The notes under the pieces were generated by a model. It was not told the origin of the DNA and searched no databases. It worked only from the letters and a program-made list of their open reading frames with translations. A stretch of DNA of 64,000 bases from Flavobacterium nitratireducens (lineage in GTDB: Bacteria > Bacteroidota > Bacteroidia > Flavobacteriales > Flavobacteriaceae). Made by a program: the position numbers and the translations under genes. Below are positions 1-8,284 of the stretch, one piece after another (within the stretch, counting starts at the first letter, position 1; every line of letters starts with the position of its first letter). Location: contig NZ_CP121111.1 in NCBI RefSeq assembly GCF_029625335.1, positions 310,001 through 374,000 of the forward strand. The letters run 5' to 3'.

Positions 1-1213
1 CTTTTTGATTATCCGATAATTTTTCAAAAGGAACAGGTGTTACTTCGATATGAATATCTATTCGGTCTAATAGTGGACCAGAGATTTTACTCAAATACCG
101 TTGCATTTCGTATGGCGAAGCCGTTTGGGCAGCATTAGGATCATTAAAAAAACCACTCGGACTAGGGTTCATGCTCGCCACTAACATAAACGATGAAGGA
201 TAGGTAACTGTAAATTTGGCTCTGGAAATGGTTACTTCTCGGTCTTCCAATGGTTGGCGCATCACTTCCAAAACATCGCGCTTGAACTCGGGTAATTCGT
301 CTAAAAATAGAACACCATTATGTGCCATAGAGATTTCTCCCGGTTGTGGGTAACTACCGCCGCCAACTAATGCTACATTTGAAATGGTATGATGCGGACT
401 TCTAAAAGGTCGTTGATTCATTAATCCCACTTCTTTTAATTTTCCAGCCACACTATGAATTTTGGTAGTTTCTAAAGCTTCGTGTAAAGTCATAGGAGGG
501 AGGATGCTAGGTAAGCGTTTGGCTAACATGGTTTTTCCTGCTCCTGGAGGGCCAATTAAGATAATATTGTGTCCGCCCGCAGCAGCGATTTCCATACATC
601 TTTTAATGCTTTCTTGTCCTTTAACATCGGAAAAATCAAATTCAGGAAAATCTAAATCTTTGTAGAATTCGGCTCGAGTGTCGATTCTTGTTGGTTCTAA
701 ATTGCCTTTTCCCTCAAAAAAATCAATAACTTCCTGTACATTTTCTACTCCATACACATCAAGTCCTTTGACAATTGCGGCTTCTTTCACATTGTGTTTG
801 GGTAGAAAAAAGCCTTTAAAACCTTCTTCTTTAGCTTTGATTGCAATGGGTAATGCCCCTTTTATAGGTTGGAGACTTCCATCAAGAGACAATTCTCCCA
901 TAATAATATACTGGTCAATTTCATCTCCTTTAATTTGTCCCGATGCAACCAATATCCCTAAGGTAAGTGTCAAATCGTATGCTGAACCTTCTTTTCGTAA
1001 ATCAGCAGGCGCCATGTTGATGGTTATTTTTTTACCAGGCAGCATATAGCCATTGTTTTTTAATGCAGCCGCAATTCGATAGCTACTTTCTTTAATCGCA
1101 TTGTCTGGCAGTCCTACTAAATGATAGCCTACGCCTTTATCTATATTTACTTCGACTGTTATAGTAGTAGCTTCCACTCCAAAAACGGCACTACCGAAAA
1201 CTTTTACTAGCAT
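1..1213 (-). CDS. YifB/ComM family Mg chelatase-like AAA+ ATPase (3' end beyond window)
   Basis: The reading frame opens with ATG at 1213 and runs off the left edge, so about 404 N-terminal residues are visible. They start [15 protein letters not shown], the N-terminal ChlI-type domain typical of YifB/ComM. The AAA+ core follows, with Walker A in [19 protein letters not shown] and the Walker B region in [12 protein letters not shown]. ComM proteins are hexameric helicases that promote branch migration during natural transformation; in non-competent bacteria the role is unclear. The C-terminal domain is outside the window. No operon partner is visible; the next gene upstream on the same strand starts 44 bp away. 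Confidence 0.93.
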   Translation of the reverse strand, partial: MLVKVFGSAVFGVEATTITVEVNIDKGVGYHLVGLPDNAIKESSYRIAAALKNNGYMLPGKKITINMAPADLRKEGSAYDLTLTLGILVASGQIKGDEIDQYIIMGELSLDGSLQPIKGALPIAIKAKEEGFKGFFLPKHNVKEAAIVKGLDVYGVENVQEVIDFFEGKGNLEPTRIDTRAEFYKDLDFPEFDFSDVKGQESIKRCMEIAAAGGHNIILIGPPGAGKTMLAKRLPSILPPMTLHEALETTKIHSVAGKLKEVGLMNQRPFRSPHHTISNVALVGGGSYPQPGEISMAHNGVLFLDELPEFKRDVLEVMRQPLEDREVTISRAKFTVTYPSSFMLVASMNPSPSGFFNDPNAAQTASPYEMQRYLSKISGPLLDRIDIHIEVTPVPFEKLSDNQK

Positions 1214-1256
1214 ACTATTAATGTTTTAATGGAATTAGGTTTAATTTAAATTAGAA

Positions 1257-2237
1257 TTATACTGGAAAATCTAACCCAATTTGTTTTTTTACTTCATCGA
1301 CTATTTTAATGAGGTCTAAACTGTTTTGATGCGACCATAATTGACTTTCTATCATATTGTTTTGGATGCATTGATGGCATTCCTCGATTTCGTAGGTATA
1401 TCCCATGCCGTTAGTAGGTAAGGAGTATTTTGTTTCGGTATTGTTTTTAACTACGGTATAAGATTCAGCCATATGCCAAATAGTATCGATATTGATTCTA
1501 CCTTCAGAACCGCTTATGGTTGCCTTCATATTAGAAGTGTGGCAAATTCCAGAGTATAGAATAGCTTGTGCATCTGAATATTGTAATATCATAGCTGTTT
1601 GAGCATCTACTCCTGAAGGGTGAAAAATAGATTGTGCATGAATTTTTTCTGGAATACCTAAAAGTGTATATGCTAGAAACAGAGGGTATACCCCTATATC
1701 CATTAGAGAACCACCACCCAATTTTAAATCAAATAATCTGTTTCTGTTTTTTCCTTTTGCTGAAAAAGCAAAATCGGCATTGATATAATGGATTTGACCA
1801 ATTTCTCCTTTTTTTACATTTTCAAAAGTAGCTTTGAAAGAAGGGTTGAATCTTGTCCAGAAAGCTTCCATGAAAAACTTGTTGTGTTTTTTTGAAGCGG
1901 CTATCATTTTTTCGGCATCAGGATAATTTAGTGCAATTGGTTTTTCACAAAGTACATGTTTATTATTTTCTAGGGCTAGAAGGCTAAGTTCGGCATGTGA
2001 ATTATGAGGAGTTGCTATGTATAAAATGTCGACAGTATCATCTTTCATTATTGCTTCATAAGAGTCGTAGGCTTTTGCGCAATGATACATATTGGCGAAA
2101 GTTTCTGCATTTTCCTTACTTCTTGAGGCAAATGCAACTAATTCAGCTCCATTTACTAATTGTAATTCATTTGCAAATTTATGAGCAATATTTCCTAGTC
2201 CAATGATTCCCCATTTAATCGTTTTATTTTTTTGCAT
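1257..2237 (-). CDS. Gfo/Idh/MocA family NAD(P)-dependent oxidoreductase
   Basis: A protein of 326 residues starting MQKNKTIKWGIIGLGNIAHKF. The GLGNIA loop is the dinucleotide-binding turn of the N-terminal Rossmann fold. VLCEKPIALN around residue 96 is the EKP motif that carries the catalytic lysine in Gfo/Idh/MocA enzymes. The C-terminal half is the usual sheet domain (GGGSLMDIGVYPL). These cytoplasmic enzymes oxidise or reduce sugars, inositols or trans-dihydrodiols, and the substrate cannot be read from sequence. It resembles the dehydrogenases that flavobacteria often carry as single genes. It lies 44 bp upstream of the comM-like gene on the same strand, and its own upstream gap is shared divergently with amtB. 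Confidence 0.9.
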   Translation of the reverse strand: MQKNKTIKWGIIGLGNIAHKFANELQLVNGAELVAFASRSKENAETFANMYHCAKAYDSYEAIMKDDTVDILYIATPHNSHAELSLLALENNKHVLCEKPIALNYPDAEKMIAASKKHNKFFMEAFWTRFNPSFKATFENVKKGEIGQIHYINADFAFSAKGKNRNRLFDLKLGGGSLMDIGVYPLFLAYTLLGIPEKIHAQSIFHPSGVDAQTAMILQYSDAQAILYSGICHTSNMKATISGSEGRINIDTIWHMAESYTVVKNNTETKYSLPTNGMGYTYEIEECHQCIQNNMIESQLWSHQNSLDLIKIVDEVKKQIGLDFPV

Positions 2238-2687
2238 TAATTATTTCTTTTAGGTGTTTTTTTACATAATTGTATTAATGAATTTTAAAAATAAGTATTT
2301 TTTATAAACTAGAAAGTTAGAATGTATTTTTTTTAGTAAGAGATTTTATGTCTTTTTGTTTTGTTTGTTTTTATTGTGTTTTTAACATATATTGTCTTTA
2401 AAATTATTGTTTTTTCAATAAAAAACACAGCATTACTCTGTTTTGGTTGTAGTATTGTTATTTTTGTATTTAAATTCTTTCTTTTTAAGCAAAGAAAATC
2501 AAATAAAATGTTAATTTGGTTTTTTTGAATTTAACAAATCGTAATTTTTTGTCTGTTTTATAGTTTTATCTATCAAAATTTAGGGGGGTAAACTGTTTAA
2601 ATGATAAAAGTTAAAAGAAATAGGGGGTATTTTTATGGGGGGTATTCATAGTTTTATATTTTTGAGAAAATTTTAAAACCAAAAATA
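2238..2687. other. Intergenic region between the oxidoreductase and amtB
   Basis: This 450 bp AT-rich gap separates divergent genes. I see no coding sequence. It contains three G-tracts and a Bacteroidota -7 box close to amtB, described separately; the remainder holds T-rich runs without recognisable structure. Confidence 0.6.
2581..2664 (+). promoter_or_regulatory. amtB promoter region with three G-tract repeats
   Basis: Three similar elements occur in an otherwise G-poor region: TAGGGGGGTA at 2581, TAGGGGGTAT at 2621 and ATGGGGGGTA at 2635. A Bacteroidota -7 box, TATTTTTG (TAnnTTTG), lies at 2657-2664, 24 bp before the ATG at 2688. The third G-tract covers the position expected for the -33 element, and the other two lie about 15 and 55 bp further upstream. 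This suggests binding sites for an activator or repressor, plausibly linked to nitrogen status. The regulator is unknown. Confidence 0.5.
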
Positions 2688-4000
2688 ATGAGAAAAGTAA
2701 GTTTAAGTGTTATTATGATTGCGATGTTAGTCGTGACACTATTTTCAAGTTTTATCTTAACTGGAAACCAGTTCCATCAGAAGCTGTTAAATTTGATACA
2801 GGTGATACTGCCTGGATGATTGTAGCAACAGCATTAGTATTAATAATGACTCCAGGATTAGGATTCTTTTATGGAGGTATGGTTGGTAAAAAAAATGTGA
2901 TTAGTACAATGTTGCAAAGTTTTATGGCAATGATTATTGTAACTGTTTTATGGATTGTAGTAGGTTTTAGTTTGTCTTTTGGTACTTCTATGGGTGGAAT
3001 CATTGGAGATCCAACTACGTATCCATTCTTTCAAGGTGTAGGTACTAATACAGCATGGAGTTTAGCTGGTACTATTCCTTTTATGTTATTTGCTTTATTT
3101 CAAGCTAAATTTGCTATCATTACTCCGGCTTTAATAACAGGAGCTTTTGCTGAAAGAATTCGTTTTTGGGCTTATATGTTGTTTATGGTATTGTTTATCC
3201 TAGTAATTTATGCTCCATTATGTCATATGACTTGGCATCCTGATGGATTGTTCTTCAAAATGGGAGTATTAGATTTCGCTGGAGGAACAGTAGTACACAT
3301 GAGTGCTGGATGGGCTGCTCTTGCTGGTGCTATTTTCTTAGGAAAAAGAAAAGTACAAAAAGTAAATCCTGCTCGTATTACTTATGTATTATTAGGTACA
3401 GGATTATTATGGTTTGGGTGGTTTGGTTTCAACGCGGGATCTGCTTTAGGTTCTAATGGATTAGCTGTTCAAGCTTTAGGAACAACTACTGTTGCTGCTG
3501 CTGCTGCAGGTATGGCTTGGGTATTTATGGATAAAATTTTAGGTCATAAAGTTTCTGCAATGGGAGCTTGTATTGGAACTGTTGTTGGACTAGTTGCTAT
3601 TACTCCAGCTGCTGGATTCGTAAGTTTACCACACGCAATCTTCATTGGATTATTAAGTAGTATCATAAGTAACTTTATGGTTAGTAAATTCCCTAAAGGA
3701 AAAATTGATGATGCATTAGATGTATTTGCTTGTCACGGAGTAGGTGGTATGGTTGGTATGTTATTAACTGGAGTTTTTGCTTCTAAAGAAGTAAATGGGG
3801 CTGTTGTTGATCAAGGACTTATCTTTGGTGAATCTACATTATTTATCAACCAATTAACTGCTTTAGTAATTGTATCTGTATTTGCTTTTGCTGCTTCTTA
3901 TGCATTATTCTTTATTGTAAACAAAATCACTCCATTGAGAGTTAGTGAAGATAAAGAAGAATTAGGATTAGATATCTCTCAACACGGAGAATATTTGTAA
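2688..4000 (+). CDS. amtB: Ammonium transporter AmtB, apparent frameshift near the 5' end
   Basis: The transporter moves ammonium across the inner membrane. From 2816 the frame is intact for 394 residues and includes FFYGGMVGKKNVISTM, the conserved histidine in DVFACHGVGG, and WFGFNAGSALG. The natural start is ATG 2688, encoding a signal peptide MRKVSLSVIMIAMLVV followed by TLFSSFILTG. That frame meets a stop, while the sequence KPVPSEAVKFDTGDTAWM continues in another frame. Adding one A to the AAA run at 2765-2767 joins the two (…LTG-KPVPSEA…) and gives 437 residues, as expected for Bacteroidota AmtB. As given, only a protein starting at internal ATG 2816 could be made; it would lack the signal peptide and start of the periplasmic N-terminus. 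No glnK/glnB gene is adjacent. Confidence 0.92.
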
Positions 4001-4046
4001 AGAACTACCAAAGAATAGTCTTAACCAGATTATTACCAAATAGAAA

Positions 4047-4079
4047 AAGCTTAGTTGGTTTTCCAGCTAAGCTTTTTTT
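4047..4079 (+). terminator. Rho-independent terminator of amtB
   Basis: A 12-bp stem (AAGCTTAGTTGG pairing with CCAGCTAAGCTT, one G-U pair), a TTTT loop and a run of T residues follow amtB by 47 bp. Confidence 0.9.
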
Positions 4080-4296
4080 GTGGGTTATGGTTTATCCTTT
4101 TTTAAATTATTGATACTATTTAAAATTGTTTTATTCAAAACTTCATACTTGCCTATATGTCAAATGTATTTTATACTAGATACCTTAATTTATGCTAGAT
4201 ACCTTAATTAAAGAAGAATTTATTTTATCTAAAAAAAGATTAGTTGTGTAACTAAGCTCAATAATTTTAATTTTAACTATCTTTTAAAGAATTTTT
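4080..4296. other. Intergenic stretch with a 19-bp tandem repeat
   Basis: No gene is seen here. CTAGATACCTTAATT occurs twice in tandem, at 4176-4190 and 4195-4209, with a 19-bp period. The rest is AT-rich sequence between the amtB terminator and the metallopeptidase remnant. Confidence 0.6.
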
Positions 4297-4410
4297 TTAG
4301 TAGAGGTCGAGTTCTTTAAAAGTATTTCCTTGTTTAATATCTCCTGTTTTATATCCTTTTAAAAACCAATATTTTCGTTGTTCAGAAGTACTGGATATGC
4401 AAACAAAAAC
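4297..4410 (-). pseudogene. C-terminal remnant of a neutral zinc metallopeptidase (YpfJ/KPN_00809-like)
   Basis: Reading the minus strand into a TAA at 4297-4299 gives about 34 residues containing SEQRKYWFLKGYKTGDIKQG followed by NTFKELDLY. This matches the conserved tail of the YpfJ/KPN_00809 family of putative neutral zinc metallopeptidases (RxxWFxxG…G…TF). The zinc-binding HExxH part is missing because the frame runs directly into the left end of the IS element. I do not find the 5' part of the gene on the other side of the IS, so the insertion was probably followed by a deletion. The identification rests on a short segment. Confidence 0.6.
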
Positions 4411-4421
4411 GGCACATTAAG

Positions 4422-5300
4422 TTAAGCTACATTTTTGTAATTAATTTGATTGTTAAATTCTTCAATAGTTGCATAATTCAAAGTGGAATGTCTCCTTTTT
4501 CTGTTGTACCAAATTTCAATATATTCAAAGATTTCCAGTTTCATCTGTTCTTTAGAAATCAGTTTGTTCCCATAAATTAATTCCGTTTTCAAAGATTTGA
4601 AGAAGCTTTCCGCCACAGCATTATCCCAGCAATTTCCTTTACGACTCATATTGCGGGTTATTTTTTTATAGGAATCAAGAACATTTACAAACTTTTTACT
4701 GGCATATTGAACACCTCTGTCAGAATGAAAAATCAAACCTTGATCAATATCTCGGTTTTTAACCGCCATTTTCCAAGCTCCAAGCGTAGTTTCTTCTGTA
4801 CTCATTCCGTCACTCAAACTCCAACCGATAATTTTTCTGTCGTATAAATCCATAATAGTGGTCAGGTATACAAAACCCTCTTTAGTTTGGATATATGTAA
4901 TATCCGAAACCCAAACTTTTGAAGGCATTTTTACAATAAACTCTCTGTTTAATACATTTTCGACAACTAAATAATTATGATTTGAGTTGGTTGTAACTTT
5001 GAACTTCTTGCTTAATTTGCTTCGTAAGCCAAGTTCTTTCATATATTTTGCAACTGTAATTCGTGAAACTTTATAACCTAAATACTGCAGTTCCAATGTT
5101 ATTCTAGGACTTCCATATCTTTGTTTGGCTCCAAAATAAATCAATGTTATCTGTTCTTTTATGGCAATTTTTAGTTGTTGTCTTGCTGTGACTGCTTGTT
5201 TTTTCCATCGGTAATAACTTCCGCTGCTCACTTTTAGAACTTTGCACATTTTTTCGATCGGGAATAGTTGTTCATTGCTTTTTATGGAACTATAAATCAT
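4422..5300 (-). CDS. IS3 family transposase OrfB (DDE integrase domain)
   Basis: A 292-residue protein with an N-terminal HTH_21-type region and an integrase catalytic core. The catalytic acidic residues are D133 (WVSDITYI), D194 (FHSDRGVQYAS) and E231 (DNAVAESFFKSLKTE). Its ATG overlaps the orfA stop as ATGA. In IS3 elements orfA and orfB are normally joined by -1 frameshifting into the active OrfAB transposase. Here the run of seven A residues near the end of orfA is in the right place, and the -1 frame is open into orfB. Confidence 0.95.
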   Translation of the reverse strand: MIYSSIKSNEQLFPIEKMCKVLKVSSGSYYRWKKQAVTARQQLKIAIKEQITLIYFGAKQRYGSPRITLELQYLGYKVSRITVAKYMKELGLRSKLSKKFKVTTNSNHNYLVVENVLNREFIVKMPSKVWVSDITYIQTKEGFVYLTTIMDLYDRKIIGWSLSDGMSTEETTLGAWKMAVKNRDIDQGLIFHSDRGVQYASKKFVNVLDSYKKITRNMSRKGNCWDNAVAESFFKSLKTELIYGNKLISKEQMKLEIFEYIEIWYNRKRRHSTLNYATIEEFNNQINYKNVA

Positions 5301-5596
5301 CGACCGCTCTTGGAAAAAATGCCGATTGCTTTTTTTAATATATCACGTTCTAACTCGGCATCTTTGAGTCTTTTCTCTAGTTCGTGAATTTTTTCTTGCT
5401 CGGGAGTGAGTTTTAAATTTCCTTTCCCAGGAAAACTTCCTTCTCCAAATTCCTCGAACTCTTTACGCCATTTATACAACTGTGGTGCTGTGATTCCCAA
5501 CTCTCTGGCGAGTTCTGATACATTTGTTCTCTCATAACTCAATTGAACGGCTTTTTCTTTAAAAGCTTTGTCATAAATTTTGCGGACTTGTTTCAT
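5297..5596 (-). CDS. IS3 family transposase OrfA (helix-turn-helix)
   Basis: A 99-residue protein, MKQVRKIYDKAFKEKAVQLS, with the HTH_Tnp_1 pattern (VSELARELGITAPQLYKWR) that binds the IS ends, and a C-terminal leucine-zipper-like stretch (IHELEKRLKDAELERDILKK). A run of seven A residues (TTAAAAAAAGC on the minus strand) near codon 91 is a likely -1 slippage site for making OrfAB. The end of orfA overlaps the orfB start by 4 bp. Confidence 0.93.
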   Translation of the reverse strand: MKQVRKIYDKAFKEKAVQLSYERTNVSELARELGITAPQLYKWRKEFEEFGEGSFPGKGNLKLTPEQEKIHELEKRLKDAELERDILKKAIGIFSKSGR

Positions 5597-5692
5597 AGGT
5601 TAAAATTAAGATTATTTCTTAACTTTATGTGATGGCTAAGTTAGCACGTCCAAGCGTTTAATTATAAAATACTAAATTTAATTTGAAAGGGA

Positions 5693-6445
5693 TTATTTAA
5701 AATCTACAACTGTTTTATAAATAGCATAATACATCGAGTATAAAAAGGGCAAAGTAAAAAATAGACCAACAAAGAATACAAAAAAACCAGTCACAACAAA
5801 AATATAAGTTACAGCCATAAGCAGTAAGAAAAGTAATGGTTTTTTCGAAATTAAAGCAAAACTGTTATTTAGAGCTTCAAACGCTTTGCAATCACTAAAA
5901 ATAATAAAAGGAACAGTCAGTATACTGAGCAAAGAGATTGTTAAAGATCCCATGAATCCAAGGGCAGGAATTCCTGACGCATCTAATACGGATGAAATTC
6001 CAAAATTTAAAAGCGAAATAGTTAAAGTGGCTAGAAAAAGTTCCTTAAAATATTTGAATTGATAATATTCGAATGCTGTACTTACATGAAATTCTTCGTC
6101 AATATCAGCGCAATGAGCCATTTTAATTAATCCTGCTGAAAAGGGACTTACGAAACAACTAAATAAGGTCAGACTTCCGATGTAAATCATTAAAAATTCA
6201 TCAGAAAAATTTTTAGGATCCAGATTTTCAGGTTGTATTACTTTCATGAAATTGTCTATTCCAAAGGTGAATGCTATTATGAAGAAAGCAATAATACACA
6301 AAAACACAGAGGAAACTAATACCAATAAACCTGCATAAAGAGCGATCTTTTTATAATTTTCAAAAGCTATATTAAATACATTTTCAAAAGAAATGTTATA
6401 TCCATTGTTTTTTATTTCTTGAATTCTTTCTTTATTCGTTTTCAT
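5693..6445 (-). CDS. Integral membrane protein of unknown function
   Basis: About 250 residues from ATG 6445 (MKTNKERIQEIKNNGYNISF). A TTG at 6490 would add 15 residues but is a weaker candidate. After a roughly 30-residue cytosolic segment come five to six hydrophobic segments, beginning IALYAGLLVLVSSVFLCIIA. Similar flavobacterial proteins are often labelled 'beta-carotene 15,15'-monooxygenase'; nothing here supports that, as the iron-binding histidines are absent. The function is unknown. It lies between the IS element and the pseudouridine synthase gene, with 60 bp to the latter. Confidence 0.8.
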   Translation of the reverse strand: MKTNKERIQEIKNNGYNISFENVFNIAFENYKKIALYAGLLVLVSSVFLCIIAFFIIAFTFGIDNFMKVIQPENLDPKNFSDEFLMIYIGSLTLFSCFVSPFSAGLIKMAHCADIDEEFHVSTAFEYYQFKYFKELFLATLTISLLNFGISSVLDASGIPALGFMGSLTISLLSILTVPFIIFSDCKAFEALNNSFALISKKPLLFLLLMAVTYIFVVTGFFVFFVGLFFTLPFLYSMYYAIYKTVVDFK

Positions 6446-6505
6446 AAGATAATGTTGAATATTTTTGGCTAATTCGTTTTGGTGGTTCAATGTGTGTTTT
6501 ATTCT

Positions 6506-7195
6506 CTAAACAGCGTTCCAAATCACATCTTCAGGTGTTGGAGCTACTATGGTAATTGTTTCTTTTGACACAGGGTGAACAAAAATTAATTTTCGGGCAT
6601 GTAAATGAATACCTCCGTCAGGATTACTTCTGTCAAAACCATATTTTAGATCTCCTTTTATGGGTGAGCCTATAGCAGCTAGTTGAGCTCTAATTTGATG
6701 ATGTCTACCGGTGTGAAGGTTGATTTCTAGAGCGGTATAATTGTTTAGTTCTTTAATGATTTGGTAATCTAAGCTAGCTAGTTTACTATCTGGAACTTCT
6801 TTTAAGTGCGCTTTAGAGGTATTGTTTTTTTCGTTTCGTTTAAGGTAATGAACTAGTTTAGCTGATTGTTGCGAAGGTTTGTTTTTTACAATAGCCCAAT
6901 AGGTTTTTTGTGTTTCTCTATTTTTAAATAAATCATTTAGTCTTGTTAGTGCCTTAGAAGTTCTAGCAAAAACGACGATTCCAGTTGTAGGTCTATCTAA
7001 GCGATGAACAACACCTAAAAAGACCTCTCCGGGTTTATTGTATTTTTCTTTGATATATTCTTTAACAACTTCACTTAGGGGTTTGTCGCCCGTTTTATCA
7101 CCTTGAACAATATCGCCTACACGTTTGTTAACTACAATAATATGATTGTCTTCGTGTAAAACCTGAAGATTATTTTTATTTGAAATTACTTTCAT
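6506..7195 (-). CDS. RluA family pseudouridine synthase
   Basis: A 229-residue enzyme that isomerises uridine to pseudouridine in rRNA or tRNA. The signature VVHRLDRPTTGIVVFARTS contains the catalytic aspartate (HRLDRPTTG), and ALEINLHTGRHHQIRAQLA is the second conserved block. There is no N-terminal S4 domain, so it belongs to the short RluA/TruC-like branch. The exact target uridine cannot be assigned. It follows panB on the same strand, with a large hairpin between them. Confidence 0.93.
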   Translation of the reverse strand: MKVISNKNNLQVLHEDNHIIVVNKRVGDIVQGDKTGDKPLSEVVKEYIKEKYNKPGEVFLGVVHRLDRPTTGIVVFARTSKALTRLNDLFKNRETQKTYWAIVKNKPSQQSAKLVHYLKRNEKNNTSKAHLKEVPDSKLASLDYQIIKELNNYTALEINLHTGRHHQIRAQLAAIGSPIKGDLKYGFDRSNPDGGIHLHARKLIFVHPVSKETITIVAPTPEDVIWNAV

Positions 7196-7258
7196 TAATA
7201 ACTTAATTTAATTACAAAAATAGTGGTTTTAAAGTTGTTATCAGTCTAAAAATAGAAG

Positions 7259-7320
7259 GCTCGAAATAACTTTTTTATACAATTTTCTAATTAAGTATAA
7301 AACCGAAAGTTATTTCGAGC
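7259..7320 (-). terminator. Long hairpin between panB and the pseudouridine synthase gene
   Basis: A perfect 15-bp outer stem (GCTCGAAATAACTTT at 7259-7273 with its complement at 7306-7320) surrounds an 8-bp inner stem (7273-7280 with 7295-7302). The two are separated by a 3-nt bulge and closed by a 14-nt loop. It lies downstream of panB on the minus strand, so termination or attenuation is likely. The U-tract is short (TATTTTTAG). Confidence 0.6.
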
Positions 7321-7371
7321 AACTATTTAAAAGTTAAAATAAAGAAAATAGTTAGGTTAAATTTATAGAAA

Positions 7372-8190
7372 CTAATATTGTTCTTTTTCGTTAGGGAAAT
7401 CCTTAGATTTAACATCTTCAACATACTGACTAACAGCTTGTGTCATTCCTTCGTATAAATTCATGTAACGTCTAAGGAATCTTGGACTGAATTCATTGTT
7501 CATACCTAACATGTCGTGAATAACTAAAACCTGTCCGTCTACACCTGAACCTGCGCCAATACCGATAACAGGAATAGATATACTTTCAGCAATTTGTTGG
7601 GCTAGTTTGGCTGGAATTTTTTCTAAAACTAATGCGAAACAACCTAATTTTTCCAATAATTGAGCATCTTCGATTAATTTTAAGGCTTCTTGTTCCTCTT
7701 TGGCTCTAACCGTGTATGTTCCAAATTTATAAATAGACTGAGGAGTTAATCCTAAGTGGCCCATTACTGGAATTCCAGCATTTAATATTTTCTTGATCGA
7801 TTCTTTAATTTCTTTTCCTCCTTCTAATTTTACAGCATGACCACCACTTTCTTTCATGATTCGGATGGCAGAACGTAATGCTTCTTTTGAATCGGATTGA
7901 TAACTACCAAAAGGTAAATCAACAACAACTAATGCTCTGTTAGCTCCTCTCACAACAGATGAAGCATGATAAATCATTTGGTCTAAGGTAATAGGAAGTG
8001 TCGTTTCATGCCCTGCCATTACATTAGAAGCCGAGTCTCCTACAAGGATCACATCGATTCCAGCTGAATCCACAATTTTAGCCATAGTATAATCGTAAGC
8101 TGTGAGCATGGAGATTTTTTCTCCCTGCGCTTTCATATCGATTAAGGACTTGGTTGTAATTTTTTTATAGTCTTTTTTTGCTGTTGACAT
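7372..8190 (-). CDS. panB: 3-methyl-2-oxobutanoate hydroxymethyltransferase
   Basis: A 272-residue protein that adds a hydroxymethyl group from 5,10-methylene-tetrahydrofolate to 2-oxoisovalerate to make ketopantoate, the first committed step of pantothenate synthesis. Conserved blocks are [39 protein letters not shown] (metal-binding aspartate), GHLGLTPQS and [19 protein letters not shown]. The length matches the family. No panC or panD is adjacent. Confidence 0.97.
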   Translation of the reverse strand: MSTAKKDYKKITTKSLIDMKAQGEKISMLTAYDYTMAKIVDSAGIDVILVGDSASNVMAGHETTLPITLDQMIYHASSVVRGANRALVVVDLPFGSYQSDSKEALRSAIRIMKESGGHAVKLEGGKEIKESIKKILNAGIPVMGHLGLTPQSIYKFGTYTVRAKEEQEALKLIEDAQLLEKLGCFALVLEKIPAKLAQQIAESISIPVIGIGAGSGVDGQVLVIHDMLGMNNEFSPRFLRRYMNLYEGMTQAVSQYVEDVKSKDFPNEKEQY

Positions 8191-8284
8191 AGTTCAAAAA
8201 TTTAGGAAGTGCAAAAGTACTAAAACAAATTTGGATGCAATGTACAAATGCTAATTAACTATTTTAGAAGATTGATGTATGGCT

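Larger units (their letters stand above)
4413..5631 (-). mobile_element. IS3-family insertion sequence (about 1.2 kb)
   Basis: The element carries orfA and orfB of an IS3-type transposase flanked by imperfect inverted repeats: CACATTAAGTTAAG at 4413-4426 and the complement of CACATAAAGTTAAG at 5618-5631 (13 of 14 match). The left repeat overlaps the orfB stop codon. The exact outer ends are not certain. I see no matching 3-4 bp target duplication, which fits a deletion next to the element. Both transposase frames are intact, so the element could be active. Confidence 0.85.

Noticed and set aside
2581..2644. G-quadruplex upstream of amtB
   Set aside because: Only three G-tracts, the outer two 40 bp apart; a stable intramolecular quadruplex needs four close tracts.
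5693..6445. Annotation as beta-carotene 15,15'-monooxygenase
   Set aside because: No iron-binding histidines or carotenoid oxygenase fold; it is a multi-segment membrane protein.
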